Made by a program: the position numbers and the translations under genes. Positions 32,078 through 41,334 of a stretch of DNA of 62,992 nucleotides are shown here, one piece after another. The stretch comes from Amycolatopsis suaedae (lineage in GTDB: Bacteria; Actinomycetota; Actinomycetes; Mycobacteriales; Pseudonocardiaceae). The notes beneath the pieces are model-generated. The model had not been told where the DNA came from. It saw only the letters and a list, made by a program, of their open reading frames with translations, and ran no database searches. Location: positions 1 to 62,992 of the forward strand of contig NZ_SFCC01000025.1 in the NCBI RefSeq assembly GCF_004214935.1, read 5' to 3'. Numbering within the stretch: position 1 is the first letter of the stretch; every line of letters begins with the position of its first letter.

Positions 32078-33225
32078 GACTTGCGCTCCCAGAACCCTGG
32101 ACCGATCGGCTCGATGAAGTCAGACCGCGCCACGAAGTACCCTTCTTCGTTCACGGTAATCGGCAACTGGGCAAGAGCGCGAGTCGCGGGCCCGAACACC
32201 GGCTTGGCGTAGTGCAGGGCGTCGAACTGCGACTGGTGGCACGGGCAGAGGATCCGGTTGGTCCGCTGCTCGTACAGCGAGGTCGGGCAGCCGACGTGAC
32301 TGCAGATCTTCGTGTACGCGTAGTAGTCGCCGAAGTTGAAGTCCTCCTGGCCCTTGCGCTTGACCACCCGCGCCGCGTCGGCCGGACGCAGCCGGATGAG
32401 CATGACCGGGTTGTCGGACCGCTTCAGCGCCTTGGCCAGCGCCTCGTGGTCACCACGCTCCGACTCGCGGAACGGGAACACCGTCTCCATGGCGCCCGCG
32501 TCGAGGTCCTCCGGACGCACCAGCGAGGGCTCCTCCGGCTCGTGCCCGAGGTGACCGGTGTTGCGGCGCAGGTAGACGACCTCGCCCGGGTACTGCGGCT
32601 GCCAGCCGGTGTGCCACAGCGAGTCCTTGGTCTCGCTGTCCTTCCACGGGTTCTTGATGAACGACGCCACCGGCAGGGCCACCGTGGCCAGGCCGAGCGC
32701 GCCGGCGCCGAGGCCGGCGGTGCGCTTGATCATCGACCGCCGGGCGATCGTGCTGCGGTTACCCGAGTCGGCGAGCTGGGCGACGATGGTCGCCTTGTCG
32801 ATCTCCTTGGAGCCGCCGTCGCCGCGCTCCTGCACGGCGACCTCGTTCGGGACGAACTTCTTCGTGTACAGCAGCACCCCGATGGCCAGCGCCAGCACGG
32901 AGACGCCGAGCGTGATGCCCAGCATCGGCGTGTACAGGCTGTACCAGAAGTGGCTGTCCTCGTGGTTCGGCGGCTCGTACTGCCACGGCCACCAGATCAG
33001 CGAGACCACGAACCCGAGACCCGCGATGGCGGACAGGGCGAACCACAGCGCGATCGTGCGCTCGGCGCGCTTCTCGGCCTTGGTTCCCTTGACCGGCCAC
33101 GGCTCGGGGTAGTGGACGATCTCGACGCCGTCCAGTTTGGTACCCAGCTTGACCAGCTGGTCGCGGTCCATGTCGGCCAGTTCCGCCTCTGTGGGCGGCT
33201 TGGCTTGCTCGTCGCCGCTGCTCAT
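32074..33225 (-). CDS. qcrA: Cytochrome bc1 complex Rieske iron-sulfur subunit
   Basis: The 383-residue protein has three N-terminal membrane spans (about 60-190), as in actinobacterial Rieske proteins. Its C-terminal [2Fe-2S] domain has the ligand boxes CSHVGC and CPCHQSQFD. It passes electrons from menaquinol to the diheme cytochrome QcrC. A twin-arginine-like segment (ARRSMIKRTAG) precedes the third span. ATG at 33225 lies 3 bp after qcrC. Confidence 0.97.
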   Translation of the reverse strand: MSSGDEQAKPPTEAELADMDRDQLVKLGTKLDGVEIVHYPEPWPVKGTKAEKRAERTIALWFALSAIAGLGFVVSLIWWPWQYEPPNHEDSHFWYSLYTPMLGITLGVSVLALAIGVLLYTKKFVPNEVAVQERGDGGSKEIDKATIVAQLADSGNRSTIARRSMIKRTAGLGAGALGLATVALPVASFIKNPWKDSETKDSLWHTGWQPQYPGEVVYLRRNTGHLGHEPEEPSLVRPEDLDAGAMETVFPFRESERGDHEALAKALKRSDNPVMLIRLRPADAARVVKRKGQEDFNFGDYYAYTKICSHVGCPTSLYEQRTNRILCPCHQSQFDALHYAKPVFGPATRALAQLPITVNEEGYFVARSDFIEPIGPGFWERKS

Positions 33226-33228
33226 GCG

Positions 33229-34035
33229 CTATGCCCTCGATCCAATCCACAGGGTCACGCCGATCAGTGCGGCGATCCCCACAATCCACGCGATGACGCC
33301 TTCGGAAGCCGGGCCGAACCCGCCGAGGCCGTTGCCACCGACGTTGTTGTTGCCGTCCGACACCGACTTGACGTACGCGACGATGTCCTTCTTCTCCTCC
33401 GGCGTGAGCTGCCGGTCGGAGAACTTCGGCATGTTCTGCGGGCCGGTCTGCATCGCCGTGTAGATCTGCTCCTCGGTCGCCGGCCCGAGGTTGGGCGCGA
33501 ACTTGCCTTCGGACAGGGCACCGCCCTGGCCGGTGAAGTTGTGGCAGGAGGCGCAGTTCAGGCGGAACAGCTCGGCACCGCGGGCGGGGCTGTCACCACG
33601 CAGCTGCTCACCCTTCTCCGCGGGACGCTGCACGCCGCCACCGTTGGCCTGGATGTAGGCGCCGACCTGGTCGATCTCCTCCGGGCTCAGCCGCGGCGGC
33701 TTGCGCTGGGCCTGGGCCTCCTGGCGGATCGCGGGCATGCGGCCGGACGAGGTCTGGAAGTACACCGCCGCGTCACCGATGCCGATCAGGCTCGGGCCGC
33801 GGTCCTGGATGCCTTCCAGGTTCACGCCGTGGCAGGTGCTGCAGTTGTTGTTGTAGACCTGCTCGCCCGCGCGCACGAGTGCGGACTCGGTCTGCGCCTG
33901 CGCGGTCTGCGGCTCCGGTGCGAAGATCGCGTAGAGCCCGCCCGCGCCGACCAGCGCGACGAAGAGCGCGAGCAGGCCTGCGACCCGGCGCTGGAACTTC
34001 GTACGGCGCCTGGCGGGTTTCTTGCTGGTGGTCAT
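33229..34035 (-). CDS. qcrC: Cytochrome bc1 complex diheme cytochrome c subunit
   Basis: The protein has 268 residues with an N-terminal membrane anchor (FQRRVAGLLALFVALVGAGG) and a C-terminal anchor (about 245-264). Two heme c sites are present: CSTCH near residue 66 and CASCH near 163. In actinobacteria QcrC replaces a soluble cytochrome c and hands electrons directly to cytochrome aa3. The ATG at 34035 lies 39 bp after ctaE. Confidence 0.97.
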   Translation of the reverse strand: MTTSKKPARRRTKFQRRVAGLLALFVALVGAGGLYAIFAPEPQTAQAQTESALVRAGEQVYNNNCSTCHGVNLEGIQDRGPSLIGIGDAAVYFQTSSGRMPAIRQEAQAQRKPPRLSPEEIDQVGAYIQANGGGVQRPAEKGEQLRGDSPARGAELFRLNCASCHNFTGQGGALSEGKFAPNLGPATEEQIYTAMQTGPQNMPKFSDRQLTPEEKKDIVAYVKSVSDGNNNVGGNGLGGFGPASEGVIAWIVGIAALIGVTLWIGSRA

Positions 34036-34074
34036 CTCTGCGGCAACCCTTGCTGTCAGTTCGGGGGGCGGGCG

Positions 34075-34704
34075 TCAGGGAACGAGGTAGATCACCGCGA
34101 ACAGGCCGATCCACACGATGTCGACGAAGTGCCAGTAGTACGACACGACGATCGCCGAGGTGGCCTGTGCCGGGGTGAACTTGCTCAGCCTGGTGCGGAT
34201 GAGCAGGTACACGAACGCGATGAGCCCGCCGATCACGTGCAGCCCGTGGAACCCGGTGGTCAGGTAGAACACCGTGCCGTAGGCGCCGGACGGGATGGTC
34301 ACGCCCTCCTCGATCAGCTGCAGGTACTCGTAGCCCTGGCCGCCGACGAAGACCGCGCCCATGATCAACGTGATGATGTACCACCGGCGCAGCCCGTAGA
34401 CGTCACCGCGCTCGGCCGCGAACACGCCGAACTGGCAGGTGAACGACGACAACACGAGGATGATCGTGAAGGGCAACGCGTACGGGATGTTCAGGTGGAT
34501 CGGCTCACCGGTCGACTCGAGGATCGGTGGCCAATGTCCACTGTCGTTCTGGGCCTTGACAGTGAAGAACATCGCGAACAGCCCAGCGAAGAACATGAGC
34601 TCGCTGGACAGCCAGACGATGGTGCCCACACTGACCATGTTGGGCCTGTTCAGCGAGTGCACCCGCTGGCTGATGGTGGGAGCTGCCGTTGTCACGGGTC
34701 GCAT
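34075..34704 (-). CDS. ctaE: Cytochrome c oxidase subunit III
   Basis: This 209-residue integral membrane protein has five spans, with IVWLSSELMFFAGLFAMFF at the start, TTGFHGLHVIGGLIAFVYLL in the middle and VVSYYWHFVDIVWIGLFAVI at the end, the usual subunit III pattern. The ATG at 34704 has GAGGGAGA upstream. It heads the ctaE-qcrC-qcrA-qcrB operon, which ties terminal oxidase and bc1 expression together. Subunits II and IV (ctaC, ctaF) are 2-4 kb away; subunit I (ctaD) is not in the window. Confidence 0.97.
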   Translation of the reverse strand: MRPVTTAAPTISQRVHSLNRPNMVSVGTIVWLSSELMFFAGLFAMFFTVKAQNDSGHWPPILESTGEPIHLNIPYALPFTIILVLSSFTCQFGVFAAERGDVYGLRRWYIITLIMGAVFVGGQGYEYLQLIEEGVTIPSGAYGTVFYLTTGFHGLHVIGGLIAFVYLLIRTRLSKFTPAQATSAIVVSYYWHFVDIVWIGLFAVIYLVP

Positions 34705-34798
34705 TATGTCTCCCTCACCCTGAGTGCGTCCGATCGGGTCCACGGCGGGTCGCGGAGAACTTGATCTCATTGCCGGGTACGGAGGGTGAAAGCTACCG

Positions 34799-35194
34799 AT
34801 GAGTTTGCTGTCGAAGCTGCGTGACCTGCTGGGACGGCCCGCCGAGCCGGAACTGACCGCCGACACGCCGGGTCTGGTCGTGGTCGCCGAGGCGTTCGAC
34901 CCGGTCGAGGCCGACTCGGCGGTGCTGGCGCGGTCCCCACGGTGGGTCGCGGACCGTCCGGCCGTGCTGCGGCACCACCTCGTGCTGCCCGCTGGACGGG
35001 TCGAGGAGGCCGCCGCGATCCTCGCCCAGGACGGCTGGGACCTGCGAGAAGTCACCCGAACCGGCGATGAGGCCCGCCTGCACGCCACCCGGGTCCAGGT
35101 GCTCGACGCACTGCACTGCGCACAGGAGCGGTCCCGGATGGCGGGCCTGGCGCAGCGGCTAGACAGGGGACGCACTGCAGCCGTCGCCGGGTGA
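34799..35194 (+). CDS. Conserved hypothetical protein next to ctaE
   Basis: The 131-residue soluble protein (MSLLSKLRDLLGRPAEPELT) probably has an alpha/beta ferredoxin-like fold: LVVVAEAFDPVEADSAV, then LRHHLVLPAGRVEEAAAILA and a C-terminal helix. It has no known motif, signal peptide or membrane segment. It is divergent from ctaE by 94 bp and followed 65 bp later by a receiver-like gene and trpD. Stable neighbourhood suggests a housekeeping role; none can be named. Confidence 0.8.
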   Translation: MSLLSKLRDLLGRPAEPELTADTPGLVVVAEAFDPVEADSAVLARSPRWVADRPAVLRHHLVLPAGRVEEAAAILAQDGWDLREVTRTGDEARLHATRVQVLDALHCAQERSRMAGLAQRLDRGRTAAVAG

Positions 35195-35259
35195 CGAACA
35201 TGACAGCGCCGCGCTGGACTAGGATTCTGGGCACTTACCACCACGAGTTAGGGCTGCCG

Positions 35260-35655
35260 ATGAGGATCCTGGTGTTCAGCCACCGTGCGGACGTGCGTGA
35301 GTCGATCGTCACGGCGGTCGGCCGACGGCCGGCCACCGACCTGGAGCGCGTCGACTACGTCGAGGCGAGCACCGTGGCCGACGTGATCGCCGAGATGGAC
35401 GCGGGCGAACTCGACCTGGCCATCCTGGACGGCGAGGCGCAGCCGACCGGCGGCATCGGCCTGACCCGGCAGCTGAAGAACGAGATCACCGACTGCCCGC
35501 CGATCGTGGTCGCGGTGCGGCGCAAGGACGACCGATGGCTGGCGACCTGGTCGCAGGCCGACGCCGTCCTCGTGCACCCGCTGGACCCGCTCACGGCGGC
35601 GGAGACCGTCGCCGACCTGTTGCGGGCGAAGCGGGTCCCGGTCGTCAACGGCTGA
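35260..35655 (+). CDS. Receiver-like single-domain protein
   Basis: The 131-residue protein has a CheY-like order: RILVFSHRADVRESIVTAV, LDLAILDGEAQPTGGIGLTR with the acceptor-like Asp, and a C-terminal VLVHPLDPLTAAETVADLL. The paired acidic residues after strand 1 are replaced (SHRAD), and Lys at the usual site is His/Pro, so phosphorylation is uncertain. There is no output domain. ATG at 35260 is chosen by domain alignment; the ribosome site is weak. trpD follows 10 bp downstream. Confidence 0.82.
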   Translation: MRILVFSHRADVRESIVTAVGRRPATDLERVDYVEASTVADVIAEMDAGELDLAILDGEAQPTGGIGLTRQLKNEITDCPPIVVAVRRKDDRWLATWSQADAVLVHPLDPLTAAETVADLLRAKRVPVVNG

Positions 35656-35665
35656 GGGGGTCGTG

Positions 35666-36706
35666 ATGACCCAGACGTGGGCGGGCCTGCTGGGCACGCT
35701 CGTCGACCGTGGCGACCTGTCCGAACAGGACACCGCGTGGGCGATGGACCAGATCATGTCCGGCGCGGCGACGCCGGCCCAGATCGCCGGGTTCGCCATC
35801 GCGCTGCGGGCCAAGGGTGAGACACCCGCGGAGATCGCCGGGCTGGCGACAGCGATGCTGCGGCACGCCAGGCTGGTCGAGGTGGATGTGACCGCCGTGG
35901 ACATCGTCGGCACCGGCGGTGACCGGTCGGGATCGGTGAACATCTCCACGATGGCGTCGCTGGTGGCCGCTGCCGCCGGTGCGCCGGTGGTCAAGCACGG
36001 CAACCGGGCGGCGTCGTCCAAGGCAGGCACGGCCGACGTGCTGGAGGCCCTCGGCGTGGCCATCGACCTGCCGCCGGAGGGTGTTCAGCGGTGCGTCACG
36101 GAGCTGGGCATCGGCTTCTGCTTCGCGCCGGTGTTCCACCCCGGTTTCCGCTACGCCGGCGGGCCCAGGCGTGAGCTGGGGGTGCCGACGACGTTCAACC
36201 TGCTCGGGCCGCTGACCAACCCGGCGCAGCCGTCGGCGGGCCTGATCGGCTGTGCGTACGCGGACAAGATCGAGGTGCTGGCCGAGGTGTTCGCCCGGCG
36301 CGGCGCCAGCGTGCTGGTGGTGCGCGGGGACGACGGGCTGGACGAGCTGACCACGACCACCACGAGCACGGCCTGGATGGTCTCGGGTGGTTCGGTGCGC
36401 AGGGAGACGGTCGATCCGGCCGCGCTGGGCATCGCCCCGGCCACCGCGGCCGACCTGCGCGGCGGCGAGCCGCGGGTGAACGCCGAGGTGGTGCGTGACC
36501 TGGTCGCCGGCAAGCCCGGCCCGGTGCGCGACGCCGTGCTGCTGAACGCCGCGGGCGCGCTGGCCGCGTTCAACGGTTTCGGTGGCTCACTGACCGAGGA
36601 CCTCGCCACCTGGCTGCCCCGCGCTGCCGAGGCCGTCGACTCCGGCGCGGCGGCATCGCTGCTCACCCGCTGGGCCGAGTTCTCCACGGCACAGAAGTCC
36701 GCCTGA
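35666..36706 (+). CDS. trpD: Anthranilate phosphoribosyltransferase
   Basis: The 346-residue enzyme joins anthranilate and PRPP in tryptophan synthesis. It shows the PRPP site DIVGTGGDRSGSVNISTMAS, KHGNRAASSKAGTADVLEAL and FAPVFHPGFRYAGGPRRELG. It is separated from all other trp genes. ATG at 35666 has GAGGGGG; GTG at 35663 is the next option. The stop is followed 5 bp later by a 47-bp palindrome. Confidence 0.96.
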   Translation: MTQTWAGLLGTLVDRGDLSEQDTAWAMDQIMSGAATPAQIAGFAIALRAKGETPAEIAGLATAMLRHARLVEVDVTAVDIVGTGGDRSGSVNISTMASLVAAAAGAPVVKHGNRAASSKAGTADVLEALGVAIDLPPEGVQRCVTELGIGFCFAPVFHPGFRYAGGPRRELGVPTTFNLLGPLTNPAQPSAGLIGCAYADKIEVLAEVFARRGASVLVVRGDDGLDELTTTTTSTAWMVSGGSVRRETVDPAALGIAPATAADLRGGEPRVNAEVVRDLVAGKPGPVRDAVLLNAAGALAAFNGFGGSLTEDLATWLPRAAEAVDSGAAASLLTRWAEFSTAQKSA

Positions 36707-36711
36707 AGCAC

Positions 36712-36758
36712 GTGAAGGCCACCTTCACCACGTGAGACGTGGTGAAGGTGGCCTTCCG
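36712..36758. repeat. 47-bp GTGAAGGCC palindrome, copy 3 (likely terminator)
   Basis: The arms match except at the right end (CTTCCG in place of CTTCAC). The centre is ACCACGTGAGACGTGGT. It is 5 bp after the trpD stop and 24 bp before the convergent ctaF stop. Confidence 0.9.
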
Positions 36759-36782
36759 GTGCTTCGTGCCGTCAGTGGGTCG

Positions 36783-37199
36783 TCAGTGGTCCGGGCCGGT
36801 GTGGTACTCGAACACCAGACCGCCGATGGCGATCAGCAGGACCACGATGGCCGTGATCAGCAGCCAGATCTCCATGAACGCCAGCGCCACACCGCCGAGC
36901 GCGGCCGAGGCCGCCATGCCGACGGGCCAGTAGCTGCCCGGGCTGAAGAAGCCCAGCTCGCCAGCGCCGTCGCTGACCTCGGCGTCCTCCCTGTCCTCCG
37001 GCCGCGGCTCGATGCGCCGGGACACGAACCGCAGGTAGCTGCCCGCCAGCAGGGACAGCCCGCCGGTCAGGATCAGGGCGACCAGCCCGATCGGCTCGAC
37101 CCCGTACCCACTCATGTAGTGGGTCATGACGCCGTAGATGACCGCTACGACAAAGGCGAAGACCGTGACGATGTCGAAAATCCTGGCTTCGACCTTCAT
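36783..37199 (-). CDS. ctaF: Cytochrome c oxidase subunit IV
   Basis: The 138-residue actinobacterial subunit IV has four spans: DIVTVFAFVVAVIYGVM, VALILTGGLSLLAGSYL, GMAASAALGGVALAFMEIWL and LITAIVVLLIAIGGLVFEY. It stabilises the aa3 oxidase. ATG at 37199 follows ctaC by 49 bp on the same strand, so the two are likely one operon. Confidence 0.94.
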   Translation of the reverse strand: MKVEARIFDIVTVFAFVVAVIYGVMTHYMSGYGVEPIGLVALILTGGLSLLAGSYLRFVSRRIEPRPEDREDAEVSDGAGELGFFSPGSYWPVGMAASAALGGVALAFMEIWLLITAIVVLLIAIGGLVFEYHTGPDH

Positions 37200-37248
37200 G
37201 GCGCCTTCCTCATTCCAAGTTCTGATCGATGCTGCGAGCCGGTGGGGC

Positions 37249-38211
37249 TCAGGACGCGGTCCGCGCGGTGCGGTCGGTGTTGAACGGCTGCGTGGTCACG
37301 GCCTGCGGCGCGCACAGCTCACCACAGTTCATCGCCTGCAGCGCCTCGGCGGCGGTGTGCGGCTTGCCGGTCGCCGGGTTCACCTGCTGGCGCAGCCGCA
37401 GGTAGTTGTCGAACTTGTCCGGCGACAGCGCCCGCACCTCGAAGTTCATCACCGCGTGGTAGGTACCGCACAGCTCGGCACAGCGGCCGACGAACGAGCC
37501 CTCACGGTCGATCGTGTTCTGGAACGACGGGTCCTGGTTGTTCTTCTTCGGCATCGGCATGACGTCGCGCTTGAAGTGGAACTCCGGCACCCAGAACGAG
37601 TGGATGACGTCGGTGGACTCCAGGTTGTACTGGATCGTCTTACCGGTCGGCAGCACCAGCAGCGGGATCTCCGTGGAGCTGCCCACGGTGCTCACCTGCT
37701 GCTCGCCGGGAACGGCCGGGTTCGTGTCGGTGCCCGGGTAGCGGAACTCCCAGTTCCACTGGAACGCGATCACGTCGACCGTGGTATCCGGGTTGTCCTT
37801 CTTGTCCAGCACCGACCGCTCGGTGGTGGTGGTGAAGAAGAACAGCACCACGACCATGATCACCGGAACGACGACGCAGAACAGCTCCAGCGGCATGTTG
37901 TACTGGAACTGCCTGGGCAGCTCCTCCGGCGAGCCGTCCGCGGTCTTCTTGCGACGGTGGAACGCGACGGTCCAGAAGATCAGCGCCCAGACGATCACGC
38001 CGACCGCCAGGGCCGCGATGACCGACCAGGTCCACAGTTCCCGCATCTTCTCGGCCTGCGGGGTGACGCCCTCCGGCCAGCCGAACCGCAGCACCTCGTC
38101 GGCGGAGCACCCGCTGACCCCCACGGTCACCAACCCCGCCAGCGCCGCCACCCTGGCGACCCTGCCGACCCTCGACCGCCGGCTAGCCGGGGTGCGCTCT
38201 GCAACGCCCAC
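37249..38211 (-). CDS. ctaC: Cytochrome c oxidase subunit II (lipoprotein)
   Basis: The 320-residue protein has a lipoprotein signal (lipobox VSGCS), two membrane spans (about 50-75 and 100-125) and a periplasmic CuA domain. The CuA ligands are VIHSFWVPEF and the C-x3-C-x3-H-x2-M cluster in RCAELCGTYHAVMNF. It takes electrons from QcrC. GTG at 38211 has GAGGAGG. It is divergent from asnB across 140 bp, as in mycobacteria. Confidence 0.96.
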   Translation of the reverse strand: MGVAERTPASRRSRVGRVARVAALAGLVTVGVSGCSADEVLRFGWPEGVTPQAEKMRELWTWSVIAALAVGVIVWALIFWTVAFHRRKKTADGSPEELPRQFQYNMPLELFCVVVPVIMVVVLFFFTTTTERSVLDKKDNPDTTVDVIAFQWNWEFRYPGTDTNPAVPGEQQVSTVGSSTEIPLLVLPTGKTIQYNLESTDVIHSFWVPEFHFKRDVMPMPKKNNQDPSFQNTIDREGSFVGRCAELCGTYHAVMNFEVRALSPDKFDNYLRLRQQVNPATGKPHTAAEALQAMNCGELCAPQAVTTQPFNTDRTARTAS

Positions 38212-38351
38212 TGCGCAGTGCCTCCTCGCCCGATCTCTCTGACACGCGGAGCCTAGCCCAGTTGCGAGGCCCTCCCGACCAAGGGGTAACCCAATGGGAG
38301 CGGCATACTGGGCCACTCAAGCCCCGAATCCGACGTGAGGTGTGAAGACGC

Positions 38352-40286
38352 GTGTGCGGCCTGCTGGGACTGGTGTGTGCCACCGAAGAAGAAGCCGTGC
38401 AGGCGCGGGACGCGGTCCAGGCCGCGTTGCGGTGCCAGCGGCACCGCGGTCCCGACGAGTCCGACACCTGGGCCGACGCCGAGGTCGTCTACGGCTTCAA
38501 CCGGCTGGCGTTCATCGACGTCGACCACTCGCACCAGCCGCTGACCTGGGGACCGCCGGAGGCACCCGGCCGGTACACGCTGAACTTCAACGGTGAGATC
38601 TACAACTACCAGGAGCTGCGGGAGCGGCTGGCGGCCGAGCACGGCGCCAAGTTCGCCACCGAGGGCGACGGCGAGGCCATCGTCGCCGCCTACCACTACC
38701 TGGGCCGCGAGTCGGTGTCCCAGCTGCGCGGCATGTTCGCCTTCATCATCTGGGACTCGGAGAGCAAGGTCGTCTTCGGCGCGCGTGACCCGTTCGGGAT
38801 CAAGCCGCTGTTCTACTCGTCCGGTCCGGGCGGCACGGCGTTCTCCAACGAGAAGAAGAGCCTGCTGGAGCTGTCCGGCGTGCTCGGCGTCGCCGAGGAG
38901 CTGGACCGCACCGCGCTCCAGCACTACCTGACCCTGCAGTACGTGCCCGAGCCGGAGTCGCTGCACACCGGGATCAGGCGGATCGAGTCCGGCACCAGCT
39001 TCACCGTCACCCCGGGTGGCGAGCTGAAGACCGAGCGCTACTTCTTCCCCGCGTTCAACCCGAAGCCGGTCTCCGGCGAGCGGGAGGCCGCCGAGCTGCA
39101 CGAACGCATCTCACAGGTGATGCAGGACTCGGTGGCCAAGCACATGATCGCCGACCCGGACATCACCGTCGGCGCGTTCCTGTCCGGCGGCATCGACTCC
39201 ACCGCGACCGCGGCGCTGGCCAAGCGGCACAACCCGAACCTCATCGCGTTCACCACCGGCTTCGAGCAGGAGGGATACTCCGAGGTCGACGTCGCGGCCG
39301 AGTCGGCGGAGGCCATCGGCGTCCGGCACGTCGTGCGGACGGTGTCGGCCGACGAGATGATGGAGGCGCTGCCGCTCATCGTCTGGTACCTCGACGACCC
39401 GGTGGCCGACCCGGCGCTGGTGCCGCTGTGGTTCATCGCCCGTGAGGCCCGCAAGCACGTCAAGGCGGTGCTGTCCGGCGAGGGGTCGGACGAGCTGTTC
39501 GGCGGCTACACGATCTACCGCGAGCCGTTGTCCCTGGCCAACTTCGAGAAGATCCCCGGCGCGGTCCGCTCCCTGCTGGGCAAGGTGTCGGCGAAGATCC
39601 CGGAGGGCACGCGGGGCAAGGACCTGCTGCGGCGTGGCTCGCTGACGCTGGAGGAGCGCTACTACGGCAACGCCCGCATCTTCCGCGAGGACCAGCTGCG
39701 CGGTGTGCTGCGGAACTTCGCCGACGGCGTCGGGCACCAGGACGTCACCGCTCCCTGGTACCGGCAGTCGGCGGGCTGGGACCCGGTGGCGCGGATGCAG
39801 CACGTCGACCTGTTCACCTGGCTGCGCGGCGACATCCTGGTCAAGGCCGACAAGATGACCATGGCCAACTCGCTGGAGCTGCGGGTGCCGTTCCTCGACC
39901 CCGAGGTGTTCAAGGTCGCGGCCACCATCCCGCTCGACCAGAAGATCACCAGGGATACCACCAAGTACGCCCTGCGCAGGGCGCTGGACGGCATCGTGCC
40001 CGCGCACGTGCTCAACCGCCGCAAGCTGGGCTTCCCGGTGCCGATCCGGCTGTGGCTGCGCACCGAGATGTACGACTGGGCGCGCGGGATCGTGTCCGAC
40101 TCCAAGACCGACGACCTGCTCGACAAGACCGCCGTGCTGCGGCTGCTGGAGGAGCACAAGGCCGGCACGCTGGACCACAGCAGGCGCATCTGGGCACTGC
40201 TGGTGTTCATGATCTGGCACGGGATCTTCGTCGAGCACCGCATCAAGCCCGAGGTGCCCGAGCCGCAGTACCCGGTCCGCCTCTGA
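38352..40286 (+). CDS. asnB: Asparagine synthase (glutamine-hydrolysing)
   Basis: The 644-residue protein has an N-terminal class II glutaminase with nucleophile Cys2 exposed after removal of the first residue (start GTG-TGC), then LNFNGEIYNYQELRERL and GARDPFGIKPLF. The C-terminal synthetase domain has the ATP loop FLSGGIDSTATAAL and SGEGSDELFGGY. It makes asparagine, and in mycobacteria a homologue at this locus affects cell-wall amidation. GTG at 38352 is fixed by Cys2. A bidirectional terminator follows at 40294. Confidence 0.94.
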   Translation: MCGLLGLVCATEEEAVQARDAVQAALRCQRHRGPDESDTWADAEVVYGFNRLAFIDVDHSHQPLTWGPPEAPGRYTLNFNGEIYNYQELRERLAAEHGAKFATEGDGEAIVAAYHYLGRESVSQLRGMFAFIIWDSESKVVFGARDPFGIKPLFYSSGPGGTAFSNEKKSLLELSGVLGVAEELDRTALQHYLTLQYVPEPESLHTGIRRIESGTSFTVTPGGELKTERYFFPAFNPKPVSGEREAAELHERISQVMQDSVAKHMIADPDITVGAFLSGGIDSTATAALAKRHNPNLIAFTTGFEQEGYSEVDVAAESAEAIGVRHVVRTVSADEMMEALPLIVWYLDDPVADPALVPLWFIAREARKHVKAVLSGEGSDELFGGYTIYREPLSLANFEKIPGAVRSLLGKVSAKIPEGTRGKDLLRRGSLTLEERYYGNARIFREDQLRGVLRNFADGVGHQDVTAPWYRQSAGWDPVARMQHVDLFTWLRGDILVKADKMTMANSLELRVPFLDPEVFKVAATIPLDQKITRDTTKYALRRALDGIVPAHVLNRRKLGFPVPIRLWLRTEMYDWARGIVSDSKTDDLLDKTAVLRLLEEHKAGTLDHSRRIWALLVFMIWHGIFVEHRIKPEVPEPQYPVRL

Positions 40287-40293
40287 ACGGAAA

Positions 40294-40325
40294 GAGGGGG
40301 TGTCACGCCAGCGAGACACCCCCTC
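40294..40325. terminator. Bidirectional terminator between asnB and the AdoK-type gene
   Basis: GAGGGGGTGTC (40294-40304) and GACACCCCCTC (40315-40325) form a perfect 11-bp stem with a 10-nt loop between the two convergent genes. It lies 7 bp after asnB and 12 bp from the kinase stop. It is not part of any repeat family seen here. Confidence 0.85.
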
Positions 40326-40337
40326 CGCCGGCAGGAA

Positions 40338-41327
40338 TCAGACCGGCAGCGCGGCGCCGATCTCCTCAGCGGCGTCCGGGCCGAACGTCTCGCCCAGCCG
40401 CTTGAGGGCGTCGTCGCGGTCGAAGGTCCACTCCTGACCGCCGACGGTCTCCAGGACGAGCACGGCGATCATGGACCCGAGCTGGGCTGCCCGCTCGATG
40501 GCCAGGCCGTGGCCGAGCCCGGCGAAGAACCCGGCGCGGAAGCCGTCGCCGATGCCGGTGGGGTCGGCCTTGGTGTTCTCCGCTACCGAGCCGACCGTCA
40601 GCGACAGCCCGTCGCCGGACACGATCTCGACGCCCTTGGCACCGAGCGTGGTGACCCGCATGCCGACGCGGGACAGCACGTCCGCCTCGGTCCAGCCGGT
40701 CTTCTGCAGCAGCAGCTCCCACTCGTAGTCGTTGCTGAACAGGTACTTCGCGCCGGTGACGAAGTCACGCGCCTGCGCGCCGTCCATCCTGGCGATCTGC
40801 TGCGAGGGGTCGACGGCGAAGTCGAAGCCGCGCTGACGGCACTCGGCGGCGTGACGGAGCATGGCGTCCGGGTCGTCCGGGCTGATCAGCACGACCTCGA
40901 AGCCGCCGACGCGCTCGGCGATCGGGCCCAGCTCGATGTTGCGGGCCTCGGCCATGGCGCCGGCGTAGAAGGTGGCGATCTGGTTGATGTCCTGGTCGGT
41001 CGTGCAGACGAACCGGGCGGTGTAGGCGACCTCGGAGACGTGCACGCCCGCGGTGTCGACGCCGTTGCGCTCCAGCCAGGAGCGGTAGTCGTCGAAGTCG
41101 GAGCCGACCGCGCCCACGAGCACCGGCTTCGCACCCAGCTGACCGAGGCCGAAGGCGATGTTCGCGCCGACGCCGCCGCGGCGGACGACCAGGTCGTCGG
41201 CGAGGAAGCTCAGCGAGACGCGGTGGAGCTGGTCCGCGACGAGCTGTTCAGTGAATTTGCCTGGGAAGTGCATCAGATGGTCGGTCGCGATGCTTCCGCA
41301 TACCGCTATCCGCGCGTTGGCTGTCAC
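40338..41327 (-). CDS. PfkB-family sugar/nucleoside kinase (AdoK/CbhK type)
   Basis: The 329-residue ribokinase-fold enzyme has RIAVCGSIATDHLMHFPGKF, the GGVGANIAFGLGQLG substrate loop and the catalytic DPTGIGDGFRAGFFAGLGHG, a variant of DTxGAGD that keeps the base Asp. The mycobacterial gene in the same place after asnB is adenosine kinase, so adenosine is the best guess. GTG at 41327 has GAGGAG. It is alone on its transcript. Confidence 0.87.
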   Translation of the reverse strand: MTANARIAVCGSIATDHLMHFPGKFTEQLVADQLHRVSLSFLADDLVVRRGGVGANIAFGLGQLGAKPVLVGAVGSDFDDYRSWLERNGVDTAGVHVSEVAYTARFVCTTDQDINQIATFYAGAMAEARNIELGPIAERVGGFEVVLISPDDPDAMLRHAAECRQRGFDFAVDPSQQIARMDGAQARDFVTGAKYLFSNDYEWELLLQKTGWTEADVLSRVGMRVTTLGAKGVEIVSGDGLSLTVGSVAENTKADPTGIGDGFRAGFFAGLGHGLAIERAAQLGSMIAVLVLETVGGQEWTFDRDDALKRLGETFGPDAAEEIGAALPV

Positions 41328-41334
41328 CGGGTCT

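Noticed and set aside
32212..34764. 850-codon + strand frame opposite qcrA, qcrC and ctaE
   Set aside because: It is antisense to three conserved respiratory genes with intact cofactor motifs and shows no domain.
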